Shown here piece after piece: positions 14,977 to 23,362 of a stretch of 38,419 bases of DNA. The translations under genes were made by a program, and so were the position numbers. Each line of letters starts with the position of its first letter. Within the stretch, counting starts at the first letter, position 1. Under the pieces are notes generated by a model, which searched no databases, was not told the origin of the DNA, and worked only from the letters and a program-made list of their open reading frames with translations. Source of the stretch: Prevotella sp. (GTDB lineage Bacteria > Bacteroidota > Bacteroidia > Bacteroidales > Bacteroidaceae); NCBI GenBank assembly GCA_017556145.1, contig JAFZCU010000211.1, positions 1 to 38,419 of the forward strand, in the 5' to 3' direction.

Positions 14977-17900
14977 ATGAAAAAAAGCAGGTATCTATGG
15001 TTGTTATTGGCACTGATGGTGTCAATGGTAACACGAGCCCAAGGCATCTTGGGAACTGTGACAGACGAGTATGGGGAGCCCATTATCGGAGCCTCCGTCG
15101 TCGAGAAAGGTAATCCTCAGAATGGCAGTATCACCGACTTTGACGGAAATTTCAACGTCAAAGTGAACGAAGGTACAACCATTGTTATTAGTTACATCGG
15201 CTACGTTACTCAGGAACTGAGCGCCACCAGAGGCATGAAAGTCGTGCTGAAGGAAGACGCCCAGACGCTGCAGGACGTAGTGGTGATTGGCTATGGTGTT
15301 CAGAAGAAGAGCGTGGTCACCGCCTCTATCGCAAAAGTCTCTGCTGAGGATCTAGATGGTAAGACCCGTCTGCGTGCCGAGGATGCCCTGAAGGGTATGG
15401 CAGCCGGTGTGAACGTTACTTCCGCTTCTGGCCAGCCAGGCTCTAAATCCATGATCCGTATCCGTGGTATCGGCACTATCAACAACTCCGAACCTCTTTA
15501 CATCATTGACGGCATGCCCACCGACCAGAACGGTATGGAGAGTGTGAACCCCGGCGATATCGAGAGTATCGAAGTGCTGAAGGATGCTGCCTCGGGCGCT
15601 ATCTACGGTGCCCGTGCCGCCAATGGTGTTATCCTCGTGACCACCAAGAAGGGTAAGATGGGCAAGGCCTCTATCAACTACAACTTCTCATATGGTTGGC
15701 AGAGCGCTTGGAAGAAGCGCGACGTAACGGGTGCTACAGATTATGCTATATTGCAGAACGAACGTGCCGTACAGAACGGCTCGGCTCCTCTTTATGCCGA
15801 CCCGTACAACCTGACCGATGCCAATGGCAACAAAATAACCGGATTCGGTACCGACTGGCAGGATCTACTCTTCAACGACAATGCACCTATCGTGCAGCAC
15901 GATGTGAGCATCAGCGGAGCTTCTGAGAAGTTGAACTACTACCTCTCATTAGGCTACTTCACCCAAGACGGTATCGTCGGCGGAAACTACGGACAATCTA
16001 ACTACGACCGTCTGACCATCCGCTCGAACAACCAGTTCAACCTTTTCGACGACTCGAAGGAGCGCAACTTCCTGAACAAACTCGACTTGGGTGCGAACCT
16101 TTCTTATATGCGCGTGCATAACACTGGTATCGATGCCAACTCCACATGGGGCTCTCCCCTCGGTTCGGCACTCTATCTGGCCCCCATACTGCCTGTAACG
16201 CTGAATAAGGACGGTATCGGTGGCGATATGATTGACCGCTACTCAGCCTACAACCTGTATACCGATGCCAACGGCAATCCTTATACCATCCCCAACTTCG
16301 TAGGCTCATATCAGGAACAGAACAACCCCATCGCCATGATGCAGGGCAATCCTAACAAGAACTGGAGCCATAAGTTCATGCCTAAGTTCTCTATCGACCT
16401 GCAGCTGTTCGACGAACTGAAGTACCACTTCACCTATAGTGCTGAACTATCTTTCTGGGGCTACGATGCAGCCACCTTACAGAAGTACTATCTCTCAGGC
16501 AACAACAATGCCGACCACACCTCTGCCACATCGTATAAGGGCAACAACACCACCTGGCAGATAGAAAACACCCTGACCTATGATAAGATCTTCGGCAAGC
16601 ATACCATCGGAATCGTGCTCGGTCAGAGTGCCTTAAAGTTCAAAGGTGACGAATTGGGCGGTTCACACTGGAACCTCGTCAACACCGAAAAGCCATCAAT
16701 CAACTACACCACTGGTGGTGATCTGGAACTCACTACCGATGCAGACGGCAAGGTGACTGGTGCCAAGAGTCTTGTTAGCGCATGGGGCGGTCCTTATACA
16801 GAACATCGCCTAAGTTCACTCTTCGCACGTTTCAGTTATAACTACGACGAAAAATACATGATCCAGGCTACCATCCGTCGCGACGGTTCAAGCCGCTTCG
16901 GCTCAAACAACAAATACGGAACGTTCCCATCAGCCTCTATCGGATGGAACATCATGAACGAGGAATTCATGAAAGACACCAACGACTGGCTCACCAACCT
17001 GAAACTTCGTGCCAGCTGGGGTAAGAACGGTAACGACAATATCGGTGACTTTGCCTACACCACTCTGACAGCCCTGGGTGCCAGCAGTAACTACTATTAT
17101 GGCCGAACAGCCACAATGACCTATGGTTCTAAGGCCAACCGACTGGCCAATGAAGACCTGAAGTGGGAGGAGAGCGAGCAGACCGATATCGGACTCGATT
17201 TCGGTTTCTGGAACAACAAGCTGACTTTCAGCGTTGACTACTATATCAAGAATACCAACGGCATGATCATCGAGATGCCCATCGCCAGTTACGTCGGCGA
17301 GGAACGTCCGCTGGCCAACGTCGGTGACATGAAGAATAGCGGTTGGGAGTTCGAACTGGGCTACAAGTGGAACGTTGCCGATGCTCACTTTGCCATCAAG
17401 GGCAATGCCTCCTATCTGAAGAACGAGCTGAAGAACCTCGGTAATGACACCGGATTCCTGAACTACGGCATCAGCCAGTTCAGCGATGGCGGTACCCGCG
17501 CTGAGAACGGACAGCCATTCCCCTTCTTCTATGGCTATAAGACCGACGGTATCATTCAGAATGCTGCTGAGGCCGCTGCATACAACGCCAAGTACGGTAC
17601 CAACAAGCAGCCAGGCGACTTCCGTTTCGTAGATACGAATGATGATGGAAAAATCACTTCTGACGACCGTACCAATATCGGTAACGGTGTTCCCGACTGG
17701 ACCTTTGGTCTGAACTTCGACGCAGAGTGGAAGGGCTTCGACCTGGGCATCTTCTTCCAGGGTGTGAGCGGAGCCGACGTCTTCGATGCCACTTACCGTC
17801 AGGATATCGCCTCGGGCAACTATCCCACTTGGGTGCTTCAGCGCTGGACAGGTGAAGGCACCTCTAACACAGTACCAACACTAGGTAATTCGGAGAACTG

Positions 17901-18165
17901 GGTCTGCAGCGACATGTATATCCAGGACGGCAGCTACCTGCGCCTGAAGAATATCACGCTTGGCTATACCTTGCCACGCAACCTCACCAAGAAGATCAAC
18001 ATCAGCCGCCTGCGCATCTATGCCCGTGCTGAGAATCTCTTCACATGGACTAAGTACTGGGGCTTCGACCCGGAAATCGGTTCCGGCTCCACCTCTCTCG
18101 GTGTAGACTATGGAGTATATCCACAGGCTCGTACCTACACCCTCGGATTTAACATCTCATTATAA
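14977..18165 (+). CDS. SusC-like TonB-dependent outer-membrane transporter (beta-glucan locus)
   Basis: The 1062-residue protein has a signal peptide (MKKSRYLWLLLALMVSMVTRA) and a carboxypeptidase-regulatory-like domain at about 24-95 (GILGTVTDEYGEPIIGASV, SITDFDGNFNVKV, ISYIGYVTQE). The SusC signature TLQDVVVIGYGVQKK comes next, then a TonB plug at about 110-220 with IRIRGIGTINNSEPLYIIDG, and a long beta-barrel ending in YTLGFNISL. It imports oligosaccharides across the outer membrane with energy from TonB. SusD follows after 30 bases, then a binding lipoprotein, GH16 and GH3, so the cargo is most likely beta-1,3-glucan fragments. The untranslated leader is about 50 bases. Confidence 0.95.
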   Translation: MKKSRYLWLLLALMVSMVTRAQGILGTVTDEYGEPIIGASVVEKGNPQNGSITDFDGNFNVKVNEGTTIVISYIGYVTQELSATRGMKVVLKEDAQTLQDVVVIGYGVQKKSVVTASIAKVSAEDLDGKTRLRAEDALKGMAAGVNVTSASGQPGSKSMIRIRGIGTINNSEPLYIIDGMPTDQNGMESVNPGDIESIEVLKDAASGAIYGARAANGVILVTTKKGKMGKASINYNFSYGWQSAWKKRDVTGATDYAILQNERAVQNGSAPLYADPYNLTDANGNKITGFGTDWQDLLFNDNAPIVQHDVSISGASEKLNYYLSLGYFTQDGIVGGNYGQSNYDRLTIRSNNQFNLFDDSKERNFLNKLDLGANLSYMRVHNTGIDANSTWGSPLGSALYLAPILPVTLNKDGIGGDMIDRYSAYNLYTDANGNPYTIPNFVGSYQEQNNPIAMMQGNPNKNWSHKFMPKFSIDLQLFDELKYHFTYSAELSFWGYDAATLQKYYLSGNNNADHTSATSYKGNNTTWQIENTLTYDKIFGKHTIGIVLGQSALKFKGDELGGSHWNLVNTEKPSINYTTGGDLELTTDADGKVTGAKSLVSAWGGPYTEHRLSSLFARFSYNYDEKYMIQATIRRDGSSRFGSNNKYGTFPSASIGWNIMNEEFMKDTNDWLTNLKLRASWGKNGNDNIGDFAYTTLTALGASSNYYYGRTATMTYGSKANRLANEDLKWEESEQTDIGLDFGFWNNKLTFSVDYYIKNTNGMIIEMPIASYVGEERPLANVGDMKNSGWEFELGYKWNVADAHFAIKGNASYLKNELKNLGNDTGFLNYGISQFSDGGTRAENGQPFPFFYGYKTDGIIQNAAEAAAYNAKYGTNKQPGDFRFVDTNDDGKITSDDRTNIGNGVPDWTFGLNFDAEWKGFDLGIFFQGVSGADVFDATYRQDIASGNYPTWVLQRWTGEGTSNTVPTLGNSENWVCSDMYIQDGSYLRLKNITLGYTLPRNLTKKINISRLRIYARAENLFTWTKYWGFDPEIGSGSTSLGVDYGVYPQARTYTLGFNISL

Positions 18166-18196
18166 TTGATAATTGAAAATTGATAATTGATAATTA
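18162..18196. repeat. Five 7-base units (ATAATTG family) running into the susD start codon
   Basis: ATAATTG, ATAATTG, AAAATTG, ATAATTG and ATAATTA are in tandem. They begin at the SusC stop and run directly into ATG 18196, leaving no room for a separate ribosome binding site. The same family lies before the SusE-like gene (38271) and inside the GH97 gene (26874). Confidence 0.88.
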
Positions 18197-19737
18197 TGAA
18201 TACTAAGCATATTTCTATCATAGCAGGTTTCTGTACAGTAGCTTTTGCGCTGGCATCCTGCAGCGATGATTTCCTTGAGGTGAAAAATCCAACAGGTGAG
18301 CCTCTGGAGGAATACTATACAACAGAGGAGACTCTGAACGAGGCCCTCACATCGGCCTATGCGCCACTGCACTGGCCTGACTGGGATAACGTGGCCTACA
18401 ACGACCTGACCGTAGACGGTGAGATTATGGGCGACGACTTCTGGGTAGGCGGTTCCCATGCCACCGACAATGAGCACTGGCATAAGCTCTTCAATTATGA
18501 GGGCAGCGGCAACTATACACTTGCCACCCTATGGGGTGACTTCTACAGCGGCATCAAGCGTTGTAACGATGCTATCAAGTATGCAGGTTGGGAAGGCAAG
18601 GCGAGTGACAGCTTCCGTAAGTCGATGGAGATGCAAGCACGTCTGTTGCGCGTGTACTACTATAATATTCTGTGGCACTACTACGGCAACGTACCCTTCT
18701 ATCTAGAGAATCTCTCACTACCATATACCGCTCCACAGTTGTCAGCAGATGAGATATACAACAATCTGTTGCCCGAGCTGGAGGAGATTATTGCATCCAA
18801 TGTACTGCCCATGCGCTGGGAGGCTTCTGAGAGCGGACGCGTAAGCCAGGCTTTCGCCTATATGCTCTATGCCGAGATGGTGATGTATCAAAACGACTCG
18901 GCTCGCTATCCCCAGGCCCTCAATTACATGAAGCAGATCATCAGCGACTCCAGCTATTCACTTAACCCAAGTTTCTACGACCTCTGGCAGGAGAGTGGTG
19001 AGTGGTGTTCTGAAAGCATCTTCGAGATCAACTACAACGACGACCAGGCACAGCGAGACTGGGGTAAAGCAGCCCTGAATGCCGGCGGTACCGTATTCCC
19101 CACACTCTGCTCACCCAACGGCTGGGGCGGCGGTGAAGGCTGGGACAGCGGAAACGACGGCTGGGGATTCCTGCCTTGCAAGGTAGAAACCTATAATATG
19201 TATGCCGAGAACGACCTGCGTCGTGATGTTACTATCTGGGACGTTCGTGGTTACACTTATACAGAGCGTTATCAGGACACTCACCTCTGGCACGGAAAGT
19301 ATCGTCCACAGTCAGACAACAACAAGGACTGTCCGACTTCGAAGAACCTCAACTATAACAACAACAAGCGCATCTATCGCTATGCTGAGACCCTGTTGAA
19401 TGCAGCTGAATTGCTGCTTCAGACTGGTGGCAATGCTGCAGAAGCTACAGGTTATGTGAACGAGGTTCGCGCTCGTGCAGGTTTGGATAATCTCTCCAAC
19501 GTCACCATCGACGATATCTTCACAGAACGTCACTTAGAGTTCTGTGGCGAGGGCAAACGTTACTTCGACCTCGTACGTGCTGAGGGTATCGCAGGTGCTA
19601 CCCAGAAGGCCTCAACTGTACTTGTACCCGACAGCTACGGCTATCGCACCAACTCTTGGACACCAAGTAAGAAGCACATTCCTCTGTCGCAGAGTGAACT
19701 CGATGCTGACCCAACGCTGGTGCAGAATAACTACTAA
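18196..19737 (+). CDS. SusD-like surface glycan-binding lipoprotein (beta-glucan locus)
   Basis: ATG 18196 gives 513 residues with the lipobox ALASC (Cys22), so it should be a surface lipoprotein. The helical TPR-like SusD core is visible: LWGDFYSGIKRCNDAI, MEMQARLLRVYYYNILWHYYGNVPFYLE, and the C-terminal YRYAETLLNAAELLLQTG with VNEVRARAGL, TERHLEFCGEGKRYFDLVRA. It forms the lid of the SusC transporter and binds incoming glycan. Aromatic and glycine-rich loops (PNGWGGGEGWDSGNDGWGF) could be part of the ligand site, but this is a guess. A TTG-initiated reading three codons upstream is possible and less likely. Confidence 0.95.
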   Translation: MNTKHISIIAGFCTVAFALASCSDDFLEVKNPTGEPLEEYYTTEETLNEALTSAYAPLHWPDWDNVAYNDLTVDGEIMGDDFWVGGSHATDNEHWHKLFNYEGSGNYTLATLWGDFYSGIKRCNDAIKYAGWEGKASDSFRKSMEMQARLLRVYYYNILWHYYGNVPFYLENLSLPYTAPQLSADEIYNNLLPELEEIIASNVLPMRWEASESGRVSQAFAYMLYAEMVMYQNDSARYPQALNYMKQIISDSSYSLNPSFYDLWQESGEWCSESIFEINYNDDQAQRDWGKAALNAGGTVFPTLCSPNGWGGGEGWDSGNDGWGFLPCKVETYNMYAENDLRRDVTIWDVRGYTYTERYQDTHLWHGKYRPQSDNNKDCPTSKNLNYNNNKRIYRYAETLLNAAELLLQTGGNAAEATGYVNEVRARAGLDNLSNVTIDDIFTERHLEFCGEGKRYFDLVRAEGIAGATQKASTVLVPDSYGYRTNSWTPSKKHIPLSQSELDADPTLVQNNY

Positions 19738-19772
19738 GATTGAAGAATTGAAAAAAAAAGAATTGAAGTTAT

Positions 19773-22211
19773 ATGAAGACGAAAAAATATAATAAGGTAG
19801 TGGCAGGAGTATCCTCTTACCTCTTACTTCTTACATCTTACCTCTTTTTTGCCTGCTCACCTGATGAATTCAGTGGTGCAGACCCCAATGGACTCCCAAC
19901 AGTTAGCGGTGTTGACTTCAACATCAGCGTGGATCAGGAGACCAACCAGATGATTGCTACCTATACGCCACAGGCTGGTACATACCCCGTGTGGATCCTC
20001 AATGGCAACACATACTCTACCCTACAGGAGGTAGGTTATCAGAACCCCGAGGCAGGTACCTATACCATCGATCTGAAGTTAGGTAACCGCAATGGTTTCA
20101 GCCAGGGTGTGGTCAGCAAGACATTCACCTTCAACGAGACCAAGATCGACTATAGTGCTGACTTCCGTAAGATTACCGGTAAGGAGTGGCGCTTCGCCAA
20201 CAAGGAAGTAGGTCACCTGGGTTGTGGCCCTGCAGGAACTACAGGTACAGAATGGTGGTCGGCTCAGCCCGATGACAAGAAAGACTTCGGTATGTACGAT
20301 GACCGCATTACCTTCACAGCCGACACCCGCAAGGGCGGCACCTTTACCTACAATGCAGGTGAGGACGGCAAGACTTATGTGAACACCGGTACAACCAAGT
20401 GGGGTTCGGAAGCCGCCGACTTCGACGCAACCATCGGCAATCAGACCTCCAGCTGGAGCTTCGAGGTTTACGATTGGGAGGATGCTGACGGTAATGTAAC
20501 CAAGCAGACCTACATCCAGTTGGCTGCCAATACTGCATTCCCATATATCTCAAGCGATGCGCAATACGAAAATCCAAAGTTCCGCATCGAAACGCTTACT
20601 GCCAAGAAGTTGGTCTTGGTGTATGAAACCCCTGATCGCAGCATCGCATGGCACTTTATCTTCACCAGCGAGGAAGCAGAGAAGGAATGGGCCGGTTTTG
20701 ATGCCAACAGCGACTTCAACATGTGGAAGGGTATCACCCCAACTATGTCGTTCTACTATAATCCTGATCCAGGTTGGGGTAACGACCAGACTGCAGCCTT
20801 CGAGGCCCTCTTCAAGGGTGGCAACAACGACTACAGCGTAACTATTCCTCAGGAGTGTTTCTCTGAGTGGCAGGCACAGGTTCACTTCCACACCAATCTG
20901 ACAACTTCTGCTGCTGTCAACTATGACTTCTCTTGTATCTTCAATAGTGATCGCGACATCGAGGGTGTCGTCGTGAAGCTGACTAATGAGGATGACTCAG
21001 AGGCAATCATCGACGAACACAATATCAAGTTGAAGGCTGGTGAGGACTATATTTTCTGGGTCAGCAACGTACCTGGTAAGGACCTGAATCCCGTGAAGTT
21101 AGTGATGGACTTCGGTCACGCTACGGGCGAAACCAATATCAGCATTACCGACATCGTACTGAAGGATCACGCCAATGACGATGGCACAGTTCCACCAAAT
21201 GACAATCCCGATAATCCTGATGCACCTAAGATGGACTGGGACTACGAGAGTAGCGCTAACCTTTGGAAGGCTGTTGATGACGGCACACTGTTCGACACAT
21301 TCGGCTATTGGTTTGCTAACGATGGCTGGAGTCAGATTCCTAATGATGAGGCTACACATAGCGGCGACGCCTACGAGATTACGCTTCCTGAGGGGATGGG
21401 TGGTAGCCAATGGCAGGGTCAGTTCCACATCGACACCAAGCTTACCGCCAGTGCATCGAAGGCATATAACTTCTACCTCGTCATGGAGGCAGATAACGAT
21501 TGCTCAGGTGTAACCATCAAGCTTACCGACTCAGGTGACACGAACTTCTTCTGCGAGGGACGCCACGACGTGAAGGCCGACGAGCCATTCATCTTCAAAG
21601 TGGAAGGTGCAACGCTCAAGGAAGGTAAGGATGCCGAGTCCATCCGTCTGTTCTTCGACTTTGGCGGCTCACCAGCTGGTACTCACATTAAGATCAGTAA
21701 GATTTACTTCGAGGAGGCAGTCGTGCTGAACTACGATGATGCCAGCAACCTGTGGAAGGGTGTTGACGATGGCACTGTAGGCAGTTCGTTCGGTTACTGG
21801 TTTGCTAACGACAGCTGGAGCGAAATCGCCCACAACGAGTGCAAACACAGTGGTGACACCTATGAGATATTGCTTCCAGAGGGAATGGGTGGTAGCCAGT
21901 GGCAGGGTCAGTTCCACATCGACACCCAGCTCACTGCATCTGCATCAAAGCAGTATCACTTCCAACTGGTTATTGAGGCTGATGCCGACTGCCCAGGTGT
22001 GACTATCAAGCTCACCGACGCTGGCGATACCAACTTCTTCTGCGAGGGTCGTCATGACATCAAGGCCGACGAGCCATACGTTTACACGCTGAAGAATGCG
22101 ACGCTGAAAGAAGGAACCGACGCATCTGCCATCCGCTTGTTCTTCGACTTCGGTGGCTCACCTGCCGGTGCTAACGTCAAGATCAGCAAAATCATCTTCA
22201 AAGAAGCATAA
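19773..22211 (+). CDS. Modular surface glycan-binding lipoprotein with three CBM4-like repeats
   Basis: The 812-residue lipoprotein has its lipobox at FFAC (Cys28). Residues about 40-120 look like a PKD/Ig-type domain, and about 125-305 form a beta-rich domain of unknown type (ITGKEWRFANKEVGHLGCGP). Three related carbohydrate-binding modules follow at about 310-480, 487-645 and 653-812. The last two are nearly copies of each other, both with EGMGGSQWQGQFHIDT and DTNFFCEGRHD, and resemble CBM4-type beta-sandwiches. It takes the place of SusE/SusF in this locus and should hold polymer at the cell surface. The hydrophobic core of its signal peptide (SYLLLLTSYLFF) is encoded by heptad repeats. 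Its stop overlaps the GH16 start (TAATG). Confidence 0.88.
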   Translation: MKTKKYNKVVAGVSSYLLLLTSYLFFACSPDEFSGADPNGLPTVSGVDFNISVDQETNQMIATYTPQAGTYPVWILNGNTYSTLQEVGYQNPEAGTYTIDLKLGNRNGFSQGVVSKTFTFNETKIDYSADFRKITGKEWRFANKEVGHLGCGPAGTTGTEWWSAQPDDKKDFGMYDDRITFTADTRKGGTFTYNAGEDGKTYVNTGTTKWGSEAADFDATIGNQTSSWSFEVYDWEDADGNVTKQTYIQLAANTAFPYISSDAQYENPKFRIETLTAKKLVLVYETPDRSIAWHFIFTSEEAEKEWAGFDANSDFNMWKGITPTMSFYYNPDPGWGNDQTAAFEALFKGGNNDYSVTIPQECFSEWQAQVHFHTNLTTSAAVNYDFSCIFNSDRDIEGVVVKLTNEDDSEAIIDEHNIKLKAGEDYIFWVSNVPGKDLNPVKLVMDFGHATGETNISITDIVLKDHANDDGTVPPNDNPDNPDAPKMDWDYESSANLWKAVDDGTLFDTFGYWFANDGWSQIPNDEATHSGDAYEITLPEGMGGSQWQGQFHIDTKLTASASKAYNFYLVMEADNDCSGVTIKLTDSGDTNFFCEGRHDVKADEPFIFKVEGATLKEGKDAESIRLFFDFGGSPAGTHIKISKIYFEEAVVLNYDDASNLWKGVDDGTVGSSFGYWFANDSWSEIAHNECKHSGDTYEILLPEGMGGSQWQGQFHIDTQLTASASKQYHFQLVIEADADCPGVTIKLTDAGDTNFFCEGRHDIKADEPYVYTLKNATLKEGTDASAIRLFFDFGGSPAGANVKISKIIFKEA
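19814..19848. repeat. Five 7-base units encoding a signal-peptide core
   Basis: CTCTTAC, CTCTTAC, TTCTTAC, ATCTTAC and CTCTTTT are in tandem. They encode SSYLLLLTSYLFF, the hydrophobic core just before the lipobox cysteine, and the peptide itself has a 7-residue period. Confidence 0.85.
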
Positions 22212-23323
22212 TGAAACGATTCATGTTTAATACAATACTGCTCTCTCTTACCGTGGCCCTTTGGGGCTGCGGTGGGAGTGGAGACGATCCAGAACCCGAT
22301 GCGCCTACGATCACCACTTCGATGGAGGCCATCAACGCGCCTGCTACTGGAGGCAACTATACCATCAACGTGACCACCACAGGCAAGGAATGGGGCGTAT
22401 ATACTGAGGGTGACTTCGTGAAGGTTACAGCCAATTACACATCAAACTCAGTATCTGTCACTGTCGACGAGAATCCCAACACCTCAACCCGTACAGGCAA
22501 TGTTGTCATTATGTCGGGTATAGCCCGTAAGAGCATCAGCGTGAATCAGGCCGCTGCCGAGAAGTCGGCTTACAATGCCCCTGACGGTTATACGCTGGTG
22601 TGGCAGGACGAATTCGAAACAGGTTCGTCGCTGAACCAGAACGACTGGACCCACGAGGTACAGAAGTCAGGCTGGGTCAACAATGAACTGCAGAACTATG
22701 TAAACCAAAAAACGCCTGATGGTGCATTGGTAACACAGATCAAAAATGGTGCGCTACACATTACCGCCCTGAAAGAGAACGGAAAGGTTTACTCGGGTCG
22801 TGTCTACGCTCACGTGAACGAGGGTTGGCAATATGGCTATTTCGAGGCCAGCATCAAACTGCCGAAGGGCAAGGGTACATGGCCCGCCTTCTGGATGATG
22901 CCTGTAGGCAACGACTGGAACACCAATCCTTGGCCAATGTGTGGTGAGATAGATATCATGGAAGAAGTGGGCTGTGTACCTAACGAGGTTTCCTCTTCTA
23001 TCCACACGCAGGATTACAACCACACCAAGAATACGCAGAAGACTCACGCTATGACTATCTCTAAGGCCGAGGGTGAGTTCCATACGTATGCTTTGTTGTG
23101 GACTGCTGACGAAATCACGACATACGTTGATGGCATTGTACAGCTGCACGTCACGAAGACTGCACTTGGTAGCGGTCATAATCAGTGGCCTTTCCATTAT
23201 GCCTTCTATCCCATTTTTAATCTCGCATGGGGTGGTTCATGGGGTGGCATGAACGGCGTAGACGAATCTGCCCTGCCCTGCACGATGGAAGTAGATTACA
23301 TCCGCGTCTTCCAGAAGAAGTAA
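22211..23323 (+). CDS. GH16 endo-beta-1,3-glucanase lipoprotein with BACON domain
   Basis: The 370-residue protein starts within the previous stop codon (TAATG), which suggests coupling. Its lipobox is ALWGC (Cys20). Residues about 30-118 fit a BACON domain (EAINAPATGGNYTINVTTTG, EWGVYTEGDFVKV, GIARKSISVNQAAAE). The GH16 domain covers about 125-370, with YTLVWQDEFETGSSLNQNDW and the catalytic motif Glu246-Ile-Asp248-Ile-Met-Glu251. The inserted methionine (EIDIME) is the form found in laminarinases and lichenases. It probably cuts beta-1,3-glucan at the cell surface. Activity on mixed-linkage beta-1,3-1,4-glucan is the main alternative. Confidence 0.94.
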   Translation: MKRFMFNTILLSLTVALWGCGGSGDDPEPDAPTITTSMEAINAPATGGNYTINVTTTGKEWGVYTEGDFVKVTANYTSNSVSVTVDENPNTSTRTGNVVIMSGIARKSISVNQAAAEKSAYNAPDGYTLVWQDEFETGSSLNQNDWTHEVQKSGWVNNELQNYVNQKTPDGALVTQIKNGALHITALKENGKVYSGRVYAHVNEGWQYGYFEASIKLPKGKGTWPAFWMMPVGNDWNTNPWPMCGEIDIMEEVGCVPNEVSSSIHTQDYNHTKNTQKTHAMTISKAEGEFHTYALLWTADEITTYVDGIVQLHVTKTALGSGHNQWPFHYAFYPIFNLAWGGSWGGMNGVDESALPCTMEVDYIRVFQKK

Positions 23324-23349
23324 AAGTTGTCTTAGTTGTCAAAGTTGTC
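23323..23349. repeat. Three 9-base units between GH16 and GH3
   Basis: AAAGTTGTC, TTAGTTGTC and AAAGTTGTC are in tandem directly after the GH16 stop codon, 13 bases before the GH3 start. Confidence 0.7.
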
Positions 23350-23362
23350 GTTAATTAAGAAT

